From assembly GCA_044507525.1 (NCBI GenBank), contig JBIQJM010000061.1, positions 1-18,971 on the forward strand: DNA of 18,971 nucleotides, in the 5' to 3' direction. Every line of letters begins with the position of its first letter. Positions within the stretch are counted from its first letter, which is position 1. The notes beneath the pieces are model-generated. The model had not been told where the DNA came from, searched no databases, and saw only the letters and a program-made list of their open reading frames with translations. The DNA comes from Zeimonas sp044507525 (GTDB lineage: Bacteria > Pseudomonadota > Gammaproteobacteria > Burkholderiales > Burkholderiaceae_E). This document shows positions 14,862 through 18,971 of the stretch, one piece after another. A program made the position numbers and the translations under genes.

Positions 14862-15827
14862 GTGACCGGCATGCTCTCGTACCTCGTCTTCTTCCTCGCC
14901 CAGGCATCGATCTTCGCGATCGTCTGCCTCGGATTGAACCTGCAGTGGGGCTACACCGGCCTGTTCAACATCGGCGTCGCCGGCTTCTTCCTCGTCGGCG
15001 CGTACAGCTTCGCGATCCTCTGCGGCCCGGAGTACCTGATGCACGTCGGCGGCTTCGAACTGCCGTACCTCGCGGGACTGGCGGGCGCGCTGCTCGCGTC
15101 CGGCCTGATCGCCTTCGTCGTCGGCATCCCGACGCTGCGATTGCGCGAGGACTACCTCGCGATCGTCACCATCGGCATCGCGACGACGCTGCACCTCGTC
15201 GCGCTGAACGCGCAGTGGCTCACGGGCGGCAGCCAGGGCGCGGCGAGCATCCCCCGCCCGCTGCCGGGACTGTTCGACACCGTGCTCGGACGAAACCTGC
15301 TGATGCTGTCGCTGGTGCTCGTCGTCATGGCGCTCGTCTACGCCGGGCTCGAGGCGATGGTGCGCTCGCCGTGGGGCAGGGTGCTGAAGGCGATCCGCGA
15401 GGACGAAACCGCGGCGTCGTCGCTCGGCAAGAACGCGTTCCTCTACCGCCTGCAGGCCTTCGTCATCGGCTCGTCGATCATGGGGCTGGGCGGCGCTCTC
15501 TACGCGAGCTTCATCGGCTTCGTCAGCCCGCAGGACTTCATGCCGATCCTCACCTTCCAGGTCTGGACGATGCTGATCGTCGGCGGCAGCGGCAACAACA
15601 AGGGTGCGGTGCTCGGCGCGCTCGTCATGTGGGCGGTGTGGACGCTGAGCGGCACGCTCGCGCAGCAGGTGCTGCCGGCCGGCCTGCAGGTGAAGGGCGG
15701 GGCGGCGCAGGTGATCCTGATCGGCCTCGTCCTCATGGTGACGCTCGTCTTCCGCCCACGCGGCCTGATCGGCGAGGAAGCCGTGGTGTCCAGCGGCGCC
15801 GCCGTCGATACGGGTAAATCAGCGTAG
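14862..15827 (+). CDS. livM: Liv-type ABC transporter permease LivM
   Basis: Second permease of the importer, up to 321 residues, with about eight to ten membrane helices. Typical stretches are LGLNLQWGYTGLFNIGVAGFFLVGAY near the start, TLRLREDYLAIVTIGIATTLHLVALN, SPWGRVLKAIREDETAASSLGKN (the ATPase-coupling loop) and LTFQVWTMLIVGGSGNNKGAVLGALV near the end. It is a stand-alone LivM, unlike the fused form in the first cluster. GTG 14862 and ATG 14871 are both in frame, three codons apart, and neither has a clear ribosome binding site. It follows livH by 19 bases and closes the operon. Confidence 0.93.
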   Translation: MTGMLSYLVFFLAQASIFAIVCLGLNLQWGYTGLFNIGVAGFFLVGAYSFAILCGPEYLMHVGGFELPYLAGLAGALLASGLIAFVVGIPTLRLREDYLAIVTIGIATTLHLVALNAQWLTGGSQGAASIPRPLPGLFDTVLGRNLLMLSLVLVVMALVYAGLEAMVRSPWGRVLKAIREDETAASSLGKNAFLYRLQAFVIGSSIMGLGGALYASFIGFVSPQDFMPILTFQVWTMLIVGGSGNNKGAVLGALVMWAVWTLSGTLAQQVLPAGLQVKGGAAQVILIGLVLMVTLVFRPRGLIGEEAVVSSGAAVDTGKSA

Positions 15828-15837
15828 ACGCACCGTC

Positions 15838-15866
15838 GCTTCCGGCAGACTCTGTCGTCTGGAAGC
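15838..15866 (+). other. Imperfect stem-loop between livM and the small gene
   Basis: GCTTCC-GGC-AGAC (15838-15850) can pair with GTCTGGAAGC (15857-15866) around a 6-base loop, with a small bulge. It sits 11 bases after the livM stop. No U-run follows, so it may be a weak terminator, a 3'-end protecting hairpin, or a control element for the small gene whose start is 24 bases downstream. Confidence 0.4.
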
Positions 15867-15889
15867 AGTTGTTGCAGGAGGCAGACACG

Positions 15890-16102
15890 GTGCGAAATGT
15901 CACGACGTCGACGGGTGACCAGTGGCAGCATCTGGCCCAACCGCGATCCGCTGGGCTCGTCATGGACGAAGAACAACAGAAGATCGAAGCGCTGATCGCC
16001 CAGGCCCAGGCCGGGGACGAAACGGCGCGCGAAGCGCTGCTCGGGATCATCGAGGACATGCTCGTCGAAGGCATCGGCCTGCCGTCGCCGAAGCCTTCCT
16101 GA
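15890..16102 (+). CDS. Small hypothetical protein (70 residues)
   Basis: I do not recognise a family. GTG 15890 is chosen because a perfect AGGAGG (15875-15880) lies nine bases before it. An in-frame ATG at 15962 would give a 46-residue protein but has no ribosome binding site. The first third is polar (TTSTGDQWQHLAQP). The rest predicts as two amphipathic helices (DEEQQKIEALIAQAQAGDE, then TAREALLGIIEDMLVEG) ending in a proline-rich tail. The ALIAQAQAGDETAREALL stretch resembles the first helix of ECF sigma factors (region 2.1), but no further sigma region exists, so a functional link is weak. It lies downstream of livM on the same strand and converges on the OsmC gene. Confidence 0.6.
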   Translation: MRNVTTSTGDQWQHLAQPRSAGLVMDEEQQKIEALIAQAQAGDETAREALLGIIEDMLVEGIGLPSPKPS

Positions 16103-16156
16103 AAGGGCGGTGCGCCTGGGCGCGCGCCCCCGTTCGTTCGCGTGCGCCGGTTCGGT

Positions 16157-16738
16157 TCAACGCGTCGCAACCGCGGCGTGCTCGGTCGCACCCACCGCTC
16201 GCCCGTCGGCGGAGAAGCCGACCTGCACCGGCACTCCCGCACGCAGCGTCTGCAGCACGATGCACGCGCGCTCGGCCTCGTTGACCAATACGTCGACCAG
16301 CCGGGCGGGGGTGCCGGGTGCGGGCTCGATGTGGACGTCGCAGTGCATCGACGAGAATCCGACCGGCAGTTTCCGGTCCAATCCCAACGCGCCGCGAACG
16401 TCGACCGTCCCGCTCACCGCGGTGGTCACCCGGGACAGCCGGACGCCGAGCACGTCGGCGACCATCCGGACCGTTGCGTCTTCGCACGCAGCCAGTGCCG
16501 CGCACAGCAACTCCGCTGGATTCGGTGCGTCGTGCCATCCGCCCACCGCCCGATCGATGCCGAATCGCAACGAGACGTCGTATTCCTGCCCGGGGATCAC
16601 CAGGCCGTGCAGCGGGTCCTCGTCGGGTCCGGCGCTGGCCCTGGCGCGTTTGACGATCAGCGCCTTTCCAGGATCCGCGTCATAGGCTTGTCTCACCCGT
16701 ACCTGTCGTTGCGAGACAATCGATTCGTTTCTGCGCAT
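16157..16738 (-). CDS. OsmC family protein
   Basis: A cytoplasmic protein of 193 residues of the OsmC/Ohr superfamily, many of which are thiol peroxidases reducing organic hydroperoxides. The two expected cysteines are present: Cys85 in PAELLCAALAACEDATVRM and Cys159 in ERACIVLQTL. The intervening VLGVRLSRVTTAVSGTVDVRG strand-turn is typical. It is somewhat longer than OsmC or Ohr (about 140) because of an N-terminal extension of roughly 45 residues, a form seen in the wider YhfA-like group where peroxidase activity is less certain. AGGAGG lies six bases before ATG 16738, a strong start. It diverges from the GlxA-type regulator across 138 bases. Confidence 0.85.
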   Translation of the reverse strand: MRRNESIVSQRQVRVRQAYDADPGKALIVKRARASAGPDEDPLHGLVIPGQEYDVSLRFGIDRAVGGWHDAPNPAELLCAALAACEDATVRMVADVLGVRLSRVTTAVSGTVDVRGALGLDRKLPVGFSSMHCDVHIEPAPGTPARLVDVLVNEAERACIVLQTLRAGVPVQVGFSADGRAVGATEHAAVATR

Positions 16739-16876
16739 GGGGGCCTCCTGTGCGTCCGGGCCGGAGCCTCGGCGCGTATCGCGTCACTGGATCCGGTGCT
16801 TCCGATTCTCGGCCCGGTGATCCCTCCATGCGAGGGCGGCGCTCGCCAATAACCGGGCAGATCCGGACATCGCGCC

Positions 16877-17863
16877 ATGGCCAATCGCGTCACCCTGCTG
16901 GCCCCGGACGAATGCTTCGCCTCGAGCATTGCCGGCACCGTCGATCTGCTGCATACGGCCAACCTCGTCGCCGCTCGCCTCGATCCGCCGCGCGCACCGA
17001 TCTTCGAGTGGCAGGTGCTGTCGCGCGACGGCCAGCCCGTGCGCGCTTCCAACGGCTACGAGGTCGCGGTCGACGGAGACCTCGATCGGGCACCCCGCGG
17101 CAAGATCGTCGTCGTTCCCGCGTTCGGCTCGCCGCAGCCCGACTTGCTGTTCTGCGCGCTGGAGCGGCAACGGCCGCTGCTGTCGTGGCTGCGGTCCGAG
17201 CACGCGGCGGGCGCGACGATCGCCGGGAGTTGCAGCGGAACGTTCCTGCTCGCCGAAAGCGGCTTGCTCGACGCGCGGCGCGCGACCACCAGCTGGTGGC
17301 TGGCGAGCGTGTTCGAGCGTCGCTATCCGAAAGTCCGGCTCGATCTCGCCTCGATGCTGACGGAGGACGACCGCTTGATCTGCGCGGGTGCGGGCATGTC
17401 GCATCTCGATCTCGCGCTGCGGCTGATCGATCGCTTCGGCGGACGCGACGTCGGGCGCCTGTGCGCGAAGTACGCGGTGCTCGACGACCGACGCAGCTCG
17501 CAGGCGCCGTTCGTCGTGTTGACGCATGTTCGCACCTACGATCCGCTGGTGATGCGCGCCGAGAAGTGGATCCGGGCGAACTTGCACCGAGGCATCGGCG
17601 TCGACGAGATCGCCGGACAGATCGCCGTCAGTCCGCGCACGCTGGCGCGCCGGTTCCGAGAGTGCACCGGCGACAGCCCGCAGGCGTTCGTGCAGAAGGC
17701 GCGCGTGGAGCTGGGAAAGGCGCTGCTCGAGAACACCGAGCTGAGCGCCGATGCCATCGTCGAGCGCGTCGGCTACCGCGATGCGCGAACGTTTCGACGG
17801 CTGTTCCGCAAGCATACGAGCCTGTCGCTGCGGGACTATCGAAAGCGTTTCGCCGCGCGGTAG
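16877..17863 (+). CDS. GlxA-type transcriptional regulator (DJ-1/PfpI domain plus AraC helix-turn-helix)
   Basis: A 328-residue regulator, the usual size for this class. Residues 1-190 form a class I glutamine amidotransferase/DJ-1-like sensor domain with the nucleophile-elbow motif AGSCSGTFLLAESGLL. Cys119 sits at the expected place, and ATTSWW follows as in GlxA proteins. Residues 225-328 are an AraC-type double helix-turn-helix (AEKWIRANLHRGIGVDEIAGQIAVSPRTLARRFRE, then ADAIVERVGYRDARTFRRLFRKHTSLSLRDYRKRF). It diverges from the OsmC gene and lies 48 bases before hpd on the same strand. It could control either, or itself, but relatives regulate varied catabolic genes, so the target is inferred. 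No strong ribosome binding site precedes ATG 16877. Confidence 0.9.
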   Translation: MANRVTLLAPDECFASSIAGTVDLLHTANLVAARLDPPRAPIFEWQVLSRDGQPVRASNGYEVAVDGDLDRAPRGKIVVVPAFGSPQPDLLFCALERQRPLLSWLRSEHAAGATIAGSCSGTFLLAESGLLDARRATTSWWLASVFERRYPKVRLDLASMLTEDDRLICAGAGMSHLDLALRLIDRFGGRDVGRLCAKYAVLDDRRSSQAPFVVLTHVRTYDPLVMRAEKWIRANLHRGIGVDEIAGQIAVSPRTLARRFRECTGDSPQAFVQKARVELGKALLENTELSADAIVERVGYRDARTFRRLFRKHTSLSLRDYRKRFAAR

Positions 17864-17911
17864 GCGGCGGCAGACTCCCGCTGCCGGGACAACGATTCGA
17901 GGAGCGACACC

Positions 17912-18971
<1,060 letters not shown>

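Noticed and set aside
16103..16156. GGGCGCGCGCCC palindrome (16118-16129) between the convergent small gene and OsmC gene as a terminator
   Set aside because: It can form only a four-pair stem with a four-base loop and has no U-run in either direction; such palindromes are expected by chance in this composition.
16739..16876. GGATC...GATCC-type inverted repeat in the divergent OsmC/regulator region
   Set aside because: The arms match only with a two-base insertion, and no promoter elements flank them, so I could not support an operator.

Overview
The window is strongly G+C-rich, densely coding DNA with GC-rich third codon positions. Its gene content is branched-chain-amino-acid-type (Liv) ABC transporters tied to aromatic acid catabolism, a MarR regulator, OsmC, HdeD and 4-hydroxyphenylpyruvate dioxygenase. 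This suggests a betaproteobacterium, probably of the order Burkholderiales. That assignment rests on general style and protein resemblance, not on a marker gene. There is no rRNA, tRNA, CRISPR array, insertion sequence or phage gene, and no gene-free stretch longer than about 190 bases.

Positions 1-9107 (minus strand) look like one long operon read right to left. The order is a feruloyl-CoA-synthetase-like AMP-forming ligase, a periplasmic Liv-type binding protein, a LivH permease with an internal extension, a fused LivM-LivG protein, LivF, a 4-hydroxybenzoyl-CoA-type thioesterase, a MarR regulator, and an MFS permease that runs off the left edge. Most junctions are 4-40 nt or overlap by 4 nt (ATGA or GTGA). 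A good sigma-70-like promoter (TTGTCG-16-TATACT) lies about 75 bases before the ligase. The genes fit uptake of an aromatic or hydroxycinnamic acid, its activation to a CoA thioester, later release of a CoA product, and local MarR control. The enzymes between activation and release are not in the window.

Positions 9291-11013 (plus strand) hold two membrane protein genes, an HdeD/DUF308 protein and an AI-2E (PerM) family protein. They are unrelated to the flanking transporters.

Positions 11115-15827 (plus strand) encode a second, complete Liv-type ABC transporter in the order binding protein, LivG, LivF, LivH, LivM. It has separate LivG and LivM proteins and no catabolic enzyme, so its substrate is open. 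LivF carries an unusual N-terminal repeat whose DNA forms perfect inverted repeats. A 70-residue protein with a strong ribosome binding site follows.

Positions 16157-18971 hold a minus-strand OsmC-family protein, divergent from a plus-strand GlxA-type regulator (DJ-1/PfpI domain plus AraC helix-turn-helix). The regulator is followed after 48 bases by hpd, 4-hydroxyphenylpyruvate dioxygenase of tyrosine/homogentisate catabolism, which is cut by the right edge a few codons before its expected end.

No wholly new system is evident. The points of most interest are the ligase-transporter-thioesterase-MarR operon with its missing middle steps, the altered ABC signature in the LivM-LivG fusion, the hairpin-forming repeat at the livG-livF junction, and the small protein.
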